Below, piece by piece: positions 8,523 through 17,758 of a stretch of DNA of 64,000 nt. This stretch comes from CAVXNB01 sp963763085 (GTDB lineage: Bacteria > Actinomycetota > Acidimicrobiia > Acidimicrobiales > Bog-793). The notes beneath the pieces were generated by a model, which was not told the DNA's origin, did no database searches, and saw only the letters and a list, made by a program, of their open reading frames with translations. Positions within the stretch are counted from its first letter, which is position 1, and the number at the start of each line of letters is the position of its first letter. The translations under genes were made by a program, and so were the position numbers. The DNA is taken from contig CAVXNB010000003.1 in the NCBI GenBank assembly GCA_963763085.1, positions 620,001-684,000 of the forward strand. The letters are read 5' to 3'.

Positions 8523-11054
8523 ATGACCGCCATGAACGAACCTACCAGCCGAGCCAGCGCGGTCATCGTCGGCGCGGGGATCGTCGGCAACAGCCTCGCC
8601 TTTCACCTTGCTCGCCTCGGGTGGCGCGACCTCGTGCTCATAGACAAGGGCCCGATGCCCAATCCCGGGGGCTCGACCGGCCATGCTTCGAACTTCATCT
8701 TCCCGGTCGACTTCTCGAAGATGATGACCGAGCTGACCGAGGACAGCTCGGCGCAGTACAAGCAGCTCGGGGTCTTCACCGAGAGCGGCGGGATCGAGGT
8801 CGCGCGAACCGAGGCACGACGCCAGGAGCTCCGTCGCCGCGCATCCACCGCCAAGGCGTGGGGCGTTCCCTGCGAGCTGCTGAGCCCGGCCGGCGTCGAG
8901 AAGCTGGTCCCCTTCATCGACCCCGAGGTGATCCTCGAAGGGCTGTACTTCCCGACGGTCGGCGTCGTCGACTCTTTGCGAGCGGGCACCCTCATGCGTG
9001 AGCAAGCCCGAGAGATGGGCGCGCTGGAGGTGCGGGCGAACACCGAGATCGTCGGAATCGACTTGTCCGCCGACGGGAAGCGGGTCCGTGTCGTGCGCAC
9101 GACCGGAGGCGACATCGAGACCGACGTCTGCGCGGTCTGCTGCGGAGTGTGGAGCCCGCGCATCGCGCGGATGGCCGGAGCGACCATCGCGCTGACGCCG
9201 ATCGTCCACCAGATGATCAGCGTGGGTCCGATCCCGCTCTTCGCCGACACCGTCGGGGAGATCGTCTACCCGATCGTGCGCGACATGGACACGAACATGT
9301 ACGAGCGCCAGCACGGCGGGGACATGGAGGTCGGTTCATACGCGCACCGGCCGATCATCGTGCGCCCGGACGAGATCCCCTCGATCGAGGAGTCGGTGCT
9401 CTCGCCCACCGAGCTGCCGTTCACCCAGGACGACTTCGACCCGCAGCTGCAGGACGCCCTCGAGCTCATGCCCGAGCTTCTGGGCGACGAGAAGGTCGGA
9501 ATCCGTTACGCCATCAACGGTCTCATCTCGATGACCCCCGACGGCCACCCGCTGCTCGGCGAGACCCCGGAGGTCAAAGGCTTGTGGTCGGCCGCAGCGA
9601 GCTGGATCAAGGAAGGGCCGGGGATCGGGCGAGCCGTGGCCGAATGGATGAGCGGAGGCGCGCCCGAGATCGACGTCCACGAGACCGACATCGCACGCTT
9701 CTACGATCATCAACGCACGAGGGAGCACATCGCGGCGAGGGCCCGAGAGGCCTTCAACAAGATGTACGGGATCGTCCACCCGGCCGAGCAGTGGGAGCTG
9801 CAGCGGCGCACGCGCCTCAGCCCCGTCTACGAGCAGGAGCGCGATCTCGGCGCTGTCTTCTTCGAGACGGTCGGGTGGGAGCGGCCGTTCTGGTACGCCA
9901 GCAATGAGCCGCTGCTCGAACGCTACGGCGACCGCGTCATGCCGCGGGAAGGCGAGTGGGAGTCCCGCTGGTGGTCGCCGATCATCAATGCCGAGCATCT
10001 GGCGATGCGAGACGGCTGCGGCCTCGTCGACCTCTCCGCGTTCGTCGTCTTCGACGTAACCGGTCCGGGCGCCCTGTCCGCGCTGCAGGCCCTCGCCGTC
10101 GCGCAAATGGACGTCGCGGTCGGCCGGGTCGTCTACACGTCCCTCCTCGACGAACGAGGCGGCTTCAAGTCCGACCTCACGATCATGCGACTCGGCCCGG
10201 AGCACTTCCGCGTGGTGACGGGGGGCGCGACGGGTATGGCGGAGAAGAAGTGGTTTCTCGACCACTTGCCCGAGAACGGGTCGGCACAACTCGCCGACCT
10301 CACGTCCGCCTGGACCACCTTCGGCCTCTGGGGACCCCGGGCGCGCGACGTGCTGCAGTCGTGCACCGACGACGACGTGTCGAACGATGGCTTCGCGTTC
10401 GGGACATGCCGCCAGCTCGAGCTCGGCGGCCTCCGCGTGCTGGCGTCGCGCATCTCCTACGTCGGCGAGCTCGGTTGGGAGCTCTACGTGCCGATCGAAG
10501 AAGGCGCCCGCGCCTGGAACACGCTCTGGGAGGCCGGGCGCGAACACGGCATCGTCCCCGTCGGCATCGGCGTCTACGGCACGACCGGCCGGCTCGAGAA
10601 GGGATACCGGGCCTTCGGCAACGAGCTCACGGCTGACTACGACATCGTGGAGGCCGGGATGGCCCGCCCTTCGGTGAAAAAGGACTGGTTCGTCGGCAAG
10701 GAGCCCTACCTTCGGCAGCGAGAGACCGAACCGGTCGCTCGGCTCTGCACCCTGACCGTGGACGACCACCGGTCGGCGAGCGGGCAGCTTCGTTACATGC
10801 TCGGCGGCGAGCCGATCCTGACAGCCGAAGGCGACCGGCTGGAGGACGAGAAGGGTCGGCCATCCTACGTGACGAGCGCCGGCTCCGGACCCTCGGTCGG
10901 CAAGCATCTCCTGCTGGCGTACCTGCCGGCCGCAGCCGCCCAGCAGGGGGCCGGCCTCTTGGTGGAGTACCTGAGCGAGTGCTATCCCGTCACGGTCGCC
11001 GTCGTCGGATCGACCCCTCTGTTCGATCCCGGCAACGACCGGGTCAGAAGCTGA
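8523..11054 (+). CDS. Dimethylglycine/sarcosine dehydrogenase-like, FAD domain plus GcvT folate domain
   Basis: Two-part flavoenzyme of 843 residues that oxidatively demethylates N-methyl amino acids and passes the methylene group to tetrahydrofolate. The N-terminal DAO domain has the FAD motif GAGIVG (17-22) and STGHAS with His54 at the position of the covalent-flavin His in DMGDH/SARDH. The C-terminal part from about 420 is an aminomethyltransferase (GcvT)-like folate domain (RISYVGELGWELYVP). ATG at 8523 is preceded by a purine-rich stretch; ATG 8532 is an alternative. EtfB and EtfA follow directly, the expected electron acceptors. The length equals mitochondrial DMGDH. Exact substrate (dimethylglycine, sarcosine or another N-methyl compound) is inferred. 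Confidence 0.92.
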   Translation: MTAMNEPTSRASAVIVGAGIVGNSLAFHLARLGWRDLVLIDKGPMPNPGGSTGHASNFIFPVDFSKMMTELTEDSSAQYKQLGVFTESGGIEVARTEARRQELRRRASTAKAWGVPCELLSPAGVEKLVPFIDPEVILEGLYFPTVGVVDSLRAGTLMREQAREMGALEVRANTEIVGIDLSADGKRVRVVRTTGGDIETDVCAVCCGVWSPRIARMAGATIALTPIVHQMISVGPIPLFADTVGEIVYPIVRDMDTNMYERQHGGDMEVGSYAHRPIIVRPDEIPSIEESVLSPTELPFTQDDFDPQLQDALELMPELLGDEKVGIRYAINGLISMTPDGHPLLGETPEVKGLWSAAASWIKEGPGIGRAVAEWMSGGAPEIDVHETDIARFYDHQRTREHIAARAREAFNKMYGIVHPAEQWELQRRTRLSPVYEQERDLGAVFFETVGWERPFWYASNEPLLERYGDRVMPREGEWESRWWSPIINAEHLAMRDGCGLVDLSAFVVFDVTGPGALSALQALAVAQMDVAVGRVVYTSLLDERGGFKSDLTIMRLGPEHFRVVTGGATGMAEKKWFLDHLPENGSAQLADLTSAWTTFGLWGPRARDVLQSCTDDDVSNDGFAFGTCRQLELGGLRVLASRISYVGELGWELYVPIEEGARAWNTLWEAGREHGIVPVGIGVYGTTGRLEKGYRAFGNELTADYDIVEAGMARPSVKKDWFVGKEPYLRQRETEPVARLCTLTVDDHRSASGQLRYMLGGEPILTAEGDRLEDEKGRPSYVTSAGSGPSVGKHLLLAYLPAAAAQQGAGLLVEYLSECYPVTVAVVGSTPLFDPGNDRVRS

Positions 11055-11059
11055 ACGAG

Positions 11060-11828
11060 GTGAACGTTCTCGTCTGCATCAAGCGGGTCCCCATGGTCGG
11101 CGGCCGGATCGCCGTGACGCCCGACGCCCAGGAGGTCGACACGCGCCTGCTCGGGTTCACGGTGAGCCCTCACGAGGAGTGCGCGGTCGAAGAAGCCGTG
11201 AGAATCGTGGAGAACCGAGGCGGCAGCGTCTCGGTTCTGACCCTCGGACCGGAGGAGGCTGCCGAGCAGTTGCGAGACGCAGTCGCGATCGGTGCCGGCA
11301 AGCCGATCCTGCTCGCGACCGACGGCCGGGAGTGGGGGCCTATCGCGACGGCCGACGCGATCGTCGACACCATCCGGCGCCACGAGGCCGACGACGAGGC
11401 GTACGACCTCATCCTGTTCGGCAACGAGGCGGCCGACACCGGCGACTACCAGGTGGGAGTCCGTGTCGCGTACGCGCTCGGCCGGCCCTGTGTGACAGGC
11501 GTCAAGCATCTCGAGGTCTCCGACACGACGGTCCGGGCCCGGCGCGAGTTCCGGGGCGGTGACGAGCTGTTCGAGCTGCGGTTTGCCGTCGGTGGTCACC
11601 GTCAAGGAAGGGATCAATCTTCCCCGCTACCCGTCCTTGCCCGGCCGGATGCGAGCAAAGAAGGCGGTCGTCGAGCAAGTCGCCCCGGAGTGGCACGAGG
11701 ACCCCGTACGGAAAGAGGCGCTCCGGGTCCCGGTCGTCGAGCGGCAGCGGGCGGAGATCCTCGGGACGGGAGTCGAGGCCGTGCCCGCACTTCTCGGGTT
11801 GCTCGAGCAGCTGGGGGTCCTCCCGTGA
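11060..11828 (+). CDS. etfB: Electron transfer flavoprotein beta subunit (frameshifted)
   Basis: Small subunit of the ETF heterodimer that takes electrons from acyl-CoA and N-methyl dehydrogenases. The N-terminus MNVLVCIKRVPMVGGR and the AMP-site segment GNEAADTGDYQVG are typical. The GTG start lies 6 bases after the dimethylglycine dehydrogenase-like stop. An extra T in the run at 11582..11584 shifts the frame after DELFELR; removing it restores LPSVVTVKEGINLPRYPS, a canonical EtfB segment, and leads to a stop at 11828 (255 residues). Read uncorrected, the frame runs on into etfA and produces a false 610-residue fusion. The etfA start overlaps the etfB stop (GTGA). Confidence 0.9.
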
Positions 11829-12811
11829 CCGTCCTGTGTCTCGTCGAACACGACGGCGAAGGCCCGATCGACGCCTCGCTTCGCGCACTCACCTTCGCCA
11901 GATCCCTCGCCCGCTCGTCCGGCGATCCGCTCGCCGCCGCAGTCGTCGGCGACGCCTCCGCCCCGACACTCGAAGCGCTCTCCGCCTTCGGTGTCTCCGA
12001 GGCCTACGCGATCGAGGCGGTCGAGCTCGACGCCTATGCCCCGACCGGATGGGCCCGTGCGCTCGTCGAGCTCGTGTCGCTGAGCTCGGCCACGGCGCTC
12101 GTCGCAGCCGGCACCGACCGGGGCAATGAGGTCATGGCGCATGTGGGCGCCCTCACCGGGCTCCCGATGGTGGCCAACTGCCTCGACGCGTCGCGCGTAG
12201 ACGAGGCGACCGTTCGCCTCAGCCGGCAACGCTGGGCGGGCAGTCTGATCGAGGACGCGCTCCTCGAGGCGGCGCCGGCGCTGCTGACCGTCGCCTTCGA
12301 CGGGGTCGCGGCCGCACCGGCGCCAGAGCCCGTGTCGACGTCGGTCCACACCCATCACCCAACGCTTCGCGAGGAGGACCTGCGCGTCAGGGTCTCGGAG
12401 TGGATGGGTCGCAGCGCCGGCATCTCCCTTGCCGACGCCCGCGTCGTCGTCGGCGGCGGGCGCGGGGTCGGCGGCCCCGAGGGCTTCGCTCCGATCGAGG
12501 AGCTGGCCGAGCTCCTCGGTGCCGCCGTCGGCGTCTCGCGGGTCGTGACGAGCCTCGGCTGGCGCTCGCACAACCAGCAGGTCGGCCAGACGGGCACCCG
12601 CATCTCGCCGGACCTCTACCTCGCCTGCGGCATCAGCGGCGCCATCCAGCACCTGGCGGGCTGCCAGAGTGCGAAGCACGTCGTGGCGATCAACACCGAT
12701 CCGGACGCCCCGATCATCTCCCGGGCCGACTACGCCGTCATCGGCGACCTGAGCGTGATCATCCCGGCACTCGTCACCGCGATCCGTTCCCGGGACGGGC
12801 GGGGGGCTTGA
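11825..12811 (+). CDS. etfA: Electron transfer flavoprotein alpha subunit
   Basis: FAD-binding large subunit of ETF, 328 residues, GTG start overlapping the etfB stop. The C-terminal FAD domain contains ARVVVGGGRGVGG, SLGWRSHNQQVGQTG and the ending NTDPDAPIISRADYAVIGDL, all diagnostic for EtfA. The complex carries electrons from the dehydrogenases in this region (dimethylglycine dehydrogenase-like, TMADH-like, acyl-CoA dehydrogenase) to ETF:quinone oxidoreductase, which is not in this window. The 3' end overlaps the convergent GMC oxidoreductase gene by 38 bases. Confidence 0.95.
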   Translation: MTVLCLVEHDGEGPIDASLRALTFARSLARSSGDPLAAAVVGDASAPTLEALSAFGVSEAYAIEAVELDAYAPTGWARALVELVSLSSATALVAAGTDRGNEVMAHVGALTGLPMVANCLDASRVDEATVRLSRQRWAGSLIEDALLEAAPALLTVAFDGVAAAPAPEPVSTSVHTHHPTLREEDLRVRVSEWMGRSAGISLADARVVVGGGRGVGGPEGFAPIEELAELLGAAVGVSRVVTSLGWRSHNQQVGQTGTRISPDLYLACGISGAIQHLAGCQSAKHVVAINTDPDAPIISRADYAVIGDLSVIIPALVTAIRSRDGRGA

Positions 12812-14480
12812 CGCGGGCCCGAGCATCGTGGCGCGCCGACGAACGGCGGTAGAAGTCGACAGTGGCCGGCGGCAACGGTGTGTCGCCGAGAATGAGGTCG
12901 GACGCCCTCTCGGCCACCATCATCACCGGCGCGAGGATGTTGCCGTTCGTGATGTACGGCATGACCGACGCGTCCACGACGCGCAAGCCCTCGACGCCGT
13001 GCACCTTCAGGCTCTCCGGGTCCACGACGGACAGCTCGTCGGTCCCCATCCTGCAGGTGCACGAGGGGTGGAGCGCCGTCTCAGCGTCGCGGCGGACCCA
13101 GTCCAGGATCTCCTCGTCGGTCGACACGCCGGGTCCCGGTGAGAGCTCGCCGCCGCTGAACTCGTCGAAGGCGGGCCGCGACAGGATGCTACGCGCGACG
13201 CCCACCGCCTCCACCCACTCTCTGCGGTCCTGATCGGTCGACAGGTAGTTGAAGCGCAGCGCCGGCCGAATCGTCGGATCGAGGGACTTGATCTTCACCG
13301 AGCCGCGGGCGTCTGAGTACATCGGTCCGATGTGCACCTGATAACCGTGCCCACCGGCCGGCGCCGAACCGTCGTAGCGGATCGCGATCGGGAGGAAATG
13401 GAACATCAGGTTGGGGTAGGCCACGTCGTCGTTGCTGCAGGCGAACCCGCCGGCTTCGAAGTGGTTCGTCGCCCCGGGGCCCCTCCGGAACAACAACCAC
13501 TCCAGACCGATCCAAGGCCTGTTCCGCCATTTGAGTGCCGGAGCGACCGAGACCGGCTGAGTGCAGGCGTGCTGGATGTAGACCTCGAGGTGATCCTGGA
13601 GGTTCTCCCCGACGCCGGGAAGGTCCTGCACGACGTAGGCATCGAGCGCCCTCAGCTCGTCGGCGTTCCCGACGCCGGACAGCTGGAGCAGCTGGGGGGA
13701 GTTGATCGCCCCGCCGCACAGGATGACCTCGCCGGCCCGGATCTGGCGGCGGTGCCCCGACGCACTCACCTCGACGCCCACGGCGCGCGTGCCCTCGAAG
13801 AGGATCTTCGTCACGAGCGCCCGGCACTGGACCTCCAGATTCGGCCGCCCCATCACGGGATGGAGGTACGCGCGGGAGGCGCTGAGCCGCCGGCCCCGCC
13901 GAATCGTGCGGTCGAAGGCCGCAAAGCCTTCCTGGCGGTAGCCGTTCACGTCGTAGGTGAGCACGTATCCGGCTTCCTGCACGGCTTCGAAGAACGCTTT
14001 GAAGAGCGGGCTCGTGGCCGGGCCGCGCTCGAGGACGAGCGGGCCGTCTGTGCCCCGGTACTCGTCGCCGCCCTCGAGGCAGGTCTCCATCCGCTTGAAG
14101 TACGGCAGGCAATGGGCGTAGTCCCACCCCTTCATGCCCGGGTCGGCCGCCCACCGCTCGTAGTCGAGTGGGTTGCCTCGCTGGAAGATCATCCCGTTGA
14201 TGCTGCTCGAGCCCCCGAGAACCTTGCCCCGGGCGTGATAGATCTTGCGCCCGTTCATGTACGGCTCCGGCTCCGACTCGTACTTCCAGTCGTAGAACCG
14301 GCTACCGATCGGAATCGTCAGCGCCGCCGGCATATGGATGAAGATGTCCCAGCGATAGTCGGGGCGGCCCGCCTCGAGGACCAGAACCTGGTTCGATCCA
14401 TCCGCCGTGAGCCGGTTCGCGAGCGCGCTGCCGGCAGAGCCGCCTCCGATGATGATGAAGTCGTATCGGTCCCGCGCCAT
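12774..14480 (-). CDS. GMC oxidoreductase, choline dehydrogenase-like
   Basis: FAD-dependent glucose-methanol-choline family alcohol oxidase/dehydrogenase, 568 residues. The FAD motif FIIIGGGSAGSALANRL (8-24), the GGSSSINGMIFQRGNPLDYE signature near 95-115, catalytic His471 in LHPSCTCRMG and Asn514 in TNGNILAP are all present. Similarity is strongest to choline dehydrogenase BetA, which converts choline to betaine aldehyde; the aldehyde dehydrogenase at 7009..8469 could do the next step. The frame is open to 14585, but ATG at 14480 starts the conserved MARDRYDFIIIGGG. Choline as substrate is inferred from family and context; other alcohols are possible. Confidence 0.9.
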   Translation of the reverse strand: MARDRYDFIIIGGGSAGSALANRLTADGSNQVLVLEAGRPDYRWDIFIHMPAALTIPIGSRFYDWKYESEPEPYMNGRKIYHARGKVLGGSSSINGMIFQRGNPLDYERWAADPGMKGWDYAHCLPYFKRMETCLEGGDEYRGTDGPLVLERGPATSPLFKAFFEAVQEAGYVLTYDVNGYRQEGFAAFDRTIRRGRRLSASRAYLHPVMGRPNLEVQCRALVTKILFEGTRAVGVEVSASGHRRQIRAGEVILCGGAINSPQLLQLSGVGNADELRALDAYVVQDLPGVGENLQDHLEVYIQHACTQPVSVAPALKWRNRPWIGLEWLLFRRGPGATNHFEAGGFACSNDDVAYPNLMFHFLPIAIRYDGSAPAGGHGYQVHIGPMYSDARGSVKIKSLDPTIRPALRFNYLSTDQDRREWVEAVGVARSILSRPAFDEFSGGELSPGPGVSTDEEILDWVRRDAETALHPSCTCRMGTDELSVVDPESLKVHGVEGLRVVDASVMPYITNGNILAPVMMVAERASDLILGDTPLPPATVDFYRRSSARHDARARVKPPARPGNGSR

Positions 14481-14532
14481 GTGCCTCGGCCCCTCCTCCC
14501 CTGCCTCCGGTGACGTGCGGCATGCTATACGA

Positions 14533-14961
14533 ATGCCCTCGAGAGCCTCCTTCGTTGCGAGGTGGTCACCGCGGATCGGCCGCAAGGCCGCCCGTCTCTA
14601 CGTGCTCACGGGGCCTTCGACCACGGTTGGGGTCTGGTCGGCTCCGGTCTGGCTGGTCCTTTTCCTCGTCGGCCAGGGTTGGACGAGGGTCTGCGCCTAT
14701 GCGGTCGCCGGCGTCGGCTTCGCTTGCCTCACCTTCGCAGCGACCAGCCTGCACCTCATGTACCGGGCCTTGTCGGACCGTTTCGGCTTCAAAGTGTCGT
14801 GGCGCAACGCGCCCACATACCGTTACAAGGCGTTCGGGACGTGGTGCCGAGCCAACGGGCTCGACCCCGCCAACGGCCGGCCCGTGGCGACCGCGCCCCC
14901 CTACCAGGGCTCGACCCCGCGGGGCCCGGCCCACCGCGCACACTCACAGCCTCGCCGATGA
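14533..14961 (+). CDS. Small membrane protein of unknown function
   Basis: Predicted 142-residue protein with two hydrophobic segments (about 30-45, WSAPVWLVLFLVG, and 52-75, AYAVAGVGFACLTFAATSLH), an arginine-rich N-terminus and a proline-rich polar tail. I do not recognise a family. It is divergent from the GMC gene (52 bases between starts) and 107 bases ahead of the ammonium transporter gene on the same strand. The hydrophobic pattern is far more gene-like than the overlapping reading frames, which are arginine-rich, but the start is uncertain. Confidence 0.5.
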   Translation: MPSRASFVARWSPRIGRKAARLYVLTGPSTTVGVWSAPVWLVLFLVGQGWTRVCAYAVAGVGFACLTFAATSLHLMYRALSDRFGFKVSWRNAPTYRYKAFGTWCRANGLDPANGRPVATAPPYQGSTPRGPAHRAHSQPRR

Positions 14962-15068
14962 GACGGCATCGTCTTCGGCCCGGCCCGCCGCGTTCCCAGA
15001 AGCAATAATGAAGGGCGGGGGACGCCGATCGACCTGGTCGAACGCGCGACGGGCCTAAGGAGGAGAAT

Positions 15069-16289
15069 GTGATCAACGCCGGGGATACCGGGTTCGTTCT
15101 TCTGTGCGCCGCACTGGTGATGGTGATGACGCCGGGCTTGGCGTTCTTCTACGGCGGTCTCGTGCGGAGGAAGAACTTCCTCGCCATCATGATGCAGAGC
15201 TTCATCTCGATGGGGATCGTGACCGTTCTCTGGGTGTCGGTCGGCTACTCGCTCGCCTTCTCCGGAAACGTCGGCGGCGTGATCGGCAATTTCTCGTGGA
15301 TCTTCCTCCAGCACGTGGGAACCAAGCCGGGTCCGTGGGCGCCGGATATCCCGGCGCTGGCGCACTTCATCTTTCAGGAGATGTTCGCGATCATCACCCC
15401 GGCGCTCATCACCGGAGCCTTCGCTGACCGCGTGCACTTCAAGAGCTACCTGAAGTTCCTGGTGTTCTGGAGCCTGCTCGTCTATGTGCCGATCGTGCAC
15501 TGGATCTGGGGTGGCGGGTTTCTCATGAAATGGGGCGTCCTCGACTTCGCAGGTGGCATGGTCGTGCACACGAGTGCAGGCTTCGCCGCCCTTGCGTCGG
15601 TGTGGGTGGTCGGCTCGCGGAAGTTCGCGCCGGGCGAGAAGATGCTTCCGCACAACGTGGCGTTCGTCGCCCTCGGCACCGGGTTGTTGTGGTTCGGCTG
15701 GTTCGGCTTCAATGGCGGCTCGGCGCTCGCGGCCAACGGAGTCGCGGCACAGGCGTTCGTCAACACCGACATCGCTGCGTCCGTCGGGATGTGCACATGG
15801 CTTGCGATCTCCTGGCTGAGGGCCGGCAAGCCGAGTCTGGTCGGTGCCTTCACAGGGGCGGTCGCCGGGCTTGCATGCATCACCCCGTGCGCTGGCTACG
15901 TGCCGACGTGGGCGTCATTCGTGATCGGATTTGCCGCAGGCTCGATCTGCTACTTCGCCGTTGCGTTCCGCGAGCGCATGAAGTGGGACGATGCGCTCGA
16001 CGTGTGGGCCGCCCACGGTGTCGGCGGCCTGCTCGGATCGATTCTGTTGGGCGTCTTCGCGTATCTCTCGGTCAACGCTGCGGGGCAGAATGGGCTTGTC
16101 GCAGGTAACGCTTCGTTTCTTGGCAAGCAGGTCGCCGCCGCCGCGCTCGTAGCGGTCTACGCGTTCGCCGTCACATGGATCATCCTCAAGGTCCTGAACC
16201 GGTTCGAACCCGTCCGCGTGCCCGACTCGGTCGAGCTCCAAGGCCTGGACACCGAGATGGAAGAGGAGCAGGCCTACATCTTGACCTGA
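15069..16289 (+). CDS. amt: Ammonium transporter (Amt/MEP/Rh family)
   Basis: Polytopic ammonium channel of 406 residues with about 11 membrane helices. Signature segments: TPGLAFFYGGLVRRKN (helix 1), WGGGFLMKWGVLDFAGGMVV with the D-F-A-G-G motif, LLWFGWFGFNGGSALAANG, and the late WAAHGVGGLLGS that carries one pore His. The GTG start at 15069 is fixed by a near-perfect AAGGAGGA at 15057..15064. No glnK follows. The last bases overlap the convergent MTHFR gene by 16 bases. Alternatively it could carry methylammonium, a classic Amt analogue; with methylated-amine genes on both sides that is worth noting but unproven. Confidence 0.95.
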   Translation: MINAGDTGFVLLCAALVMVMTPGLAFFYGGLVRRKNFLAIMMQSFISMGIVTVLWVSVGYSLAFSGNVGGVIGNFSWIFLQHVGTKPGPWAPDIPALAHFIFQEMFAIITPALITGAFADRVHFKSYLKFLVFWSLLVYVPIVHWIWGGGFLMKWGVLDFAGGMVVHTSAGFAALASVWVVGSRKFAPGEKMLPHNVAFVALGTGLLWFGWFGFNGGSALAANGVAAQAFVNTDIAASVGMCTWLAISWLRAGKPSLVGAFTGAVAGLACITPCAGYVPTWASFVIGFAAGSICYFAVAFRERMKWDDALDVWAAHGVGGLLGSILLGVFAYLSVNAAGQNGLVAGNASFLGKQVAAAALVAVYAFAVTWIILKVLNRFEPVRVPDSVELQGLDTEMEEEQAYILT

Positions 16290-17140
16290 GCGCCTGGTTC
16301 ACCCGCCAGCTCGGCGAGAACGGACCGGCGCCAGTGCTCGGTCTGGCGGACCTGGTTGAAGGTGAACACGTGCAGGCCCTCGACGACCGACGCCGGATCG
16401 GCAAGGGCGACGCCGGTTCGCTCCAGCAGCCGGCTCGGGTTGTAGCCCCCGGGCGCACCCATGCGGAGGAACCACCCGGCGTGCCCGGAGAGAAAGCGGG
16501 CCGATTCCCCGACGCCGATCTTCCTCGCCATGTTCAACAGCTTCGTCCGCTCGACCGGCCCTGCCATGCCCATATAGAGGGGCAGCGCGATGCCGCGTGC
16601 GCGGATGCGCTTGATCCAGCGCCGCAGCGTCGCGGCGTCGAAGCACAAGTTGCTCACGATGTACGTCGCGTAGTGCCGCTTGTCCCACATGGCCTGGACC
16701 GTGACGTCGTCGTCGATGCTCGGGTGGCTCTCCGGGTAGCCGGTGATCCCCACGTGCGCGAACGGGCGCCCGAGCGACTCCAGTTCGACAAGCATGGAGA
16801 GCGCGCTCTCGAAGCGTCCCGCCGGCGGATCGGCGTCGCCCGCCGGGACGAAGATGTCGTCGATTCCACAGGCGGTGAGGCGCGAGACGATGTCCTTCAG
16901 ATGGGCCTCGTCGACCACGAGTCGGGCCGAGACGTGCGGGACGACGCGGTAGCCGTGCCCGCTGAGGCGTTCCGCCAGCCCGAGCGTCGCATCGAGGCCC
17001 CTGCTCGGCGATGCAGTGACGGTCACCGTGACGTCATGCGGCACCCACTCGACCACCGAATGCTCGATGGAATCGGTCGGAATGACCTCGAACCGGGGAT
17101 TCGACAACAGCGACCCGGCGGCCTTCAGTCCACTGCGCAC
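16274..17140 (-). CDS. Methylenetetrahydrofolate reductase family protein
   Basis: MTHFR-type TIM-barrel flavoprotein, 288 residues, GTG start. Family features: an early FEVIPTDS beta strand with an acidic residue, VVPHVSARL at strand 3, IDDIFVPAGD, HVGITGYPESHP, and the C-terminal LPLYMGMAGPVERTKLL. It interconverts 5-methyl- and 5,10-methylene-THF. As the last gene of the corrinoid methyl-transfer operon, it probably works oxidatively here, turning methyl-THF made by the pterin methyltransferase (19696..20559) into methylene-THF. Its start overlaps the DUF1638 gene end by 16 bases. Confidence 0.88.
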   Translation of the reverse strand: MRSGLKAAGSLLSNPRFEVIPTDSIEHSVVEWVPHDVTVTVTASPSRGLDATLGLAERLSGHGYRVVPHVSARLVVDEAHLKDIVSRLTACGIDDIFVPAGDADPPAGRFESALSMLVELESLGRPFAHVGITGYPESHPSIDDDVTVQAMWDKRHYATYIVSNLCFDAATLRRWIKRIRARGIALPLYMGMAGPVERTKLLNMARKIGVGESARFLSGHAGWFLRMGAPGGYNPSRLLERTGVALADPASVVEGLHVFTFNQVRQTEHWRRSVLAELAGEPGAQVKM

Positions 17141-17736
17141 GCACGCCCCTCTTCAGCGCCGGGGGCCGCATACACAAGCCGCTCGAGCTCGAGCTCGAGC
17201 GACCCCACGCCGACCTCGAGGATCGTGAGCGGAAGTCCGAACATGTCTGCGACGTCGCGTGCCTCGGCTTCCAGCGCGGCCGTGCGGCGTTGCGCCAGCC
17301 ATACGACCCGGCGGTAATGACCGAAGTAGTCGGTCCAGAGCTCGGGATGACGATCGAGGCCGAGCTCGCTCAGCACGGTCCGGCGGAAGCTCCGCACGAG
17401 GAAATCAGTCAGCACGTACGTGCCGGGCTCGGCGGCGAAGAGCTCTTCCATCCTCTCCGGCCCGGCGAACACGTCGTAGCAGTGAAGGCCGCGCAGACGC
17501 CCGATCCGGAGGCGCTCGCACACGCCGTCGAGGACGCCGTAGGTCCCACAGTCGGCGTAGGCGACGACGACGTAACGTCCCTGCGCCTGCAAACGGTGCG
17601 CGAGGCGCTCGACCGCGGGCGCGATCTTCTGCGGACGGTTGTGCAGCAGAGCCGGCAGGAGGTGCAGCTCCACTTGCCAGGCGCGTCGAGCCGCAATCTG
17701 GCGGATCGACGCGCCCAGGGCGCCGCAGGCGATCAC
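17125..17736 (-). CDS. DUF1638 family protein
   Basis: Protein of about 203 residues in the DUF1638 family, which is often found next to corrinoid methyltransferase genes; its biochemical role is unknown to me. Visible features: VIACGALGASIRQ at the N-terminus, a conserved YADCGTYGVLD motif with Cys, and CYDVFAGPERMEEL. The best start is GTG at 17736; no ATG or GTG occurs further upstream in frame before the activator gene ends at 17759, though a CTG or TTG start there would add a few residues. Tight packing between the RACo-type activator and MTHFR genes suggests a part in corrinoid methyl transfer or cofactor handling. Confidence 0.82.
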   Translation of the reverse strand: MIACGALGASIRQIAARRAWQVELHLLPALLHNRPQKIAPAVERLAHRLQAQGRYVVVAYADCGTYGVLDGVCERLRIGRLRGLHCYDVFAGPERMEELFAAEPGTYVLTDFLVRSFRRTVLSELGLDRHPELWTDYFGHYRRVVWLAQRRTAALEAEARDVADMFGLPLTILEVGVGSLELELERLVYAAPGAEEGRACAVD

Positions 17737-17758
17737 GGCCAGGGCCGGCGGCGCTACC

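Noticed and set aside
10979..12811. Apparent 610-residue EtfB-EtfA fusion
   Set aside because: The middle part is an arginine/glycine-rich frameshift product; correcting one T at 11582..11584 gives two normal subunits with a GTGA overlap.
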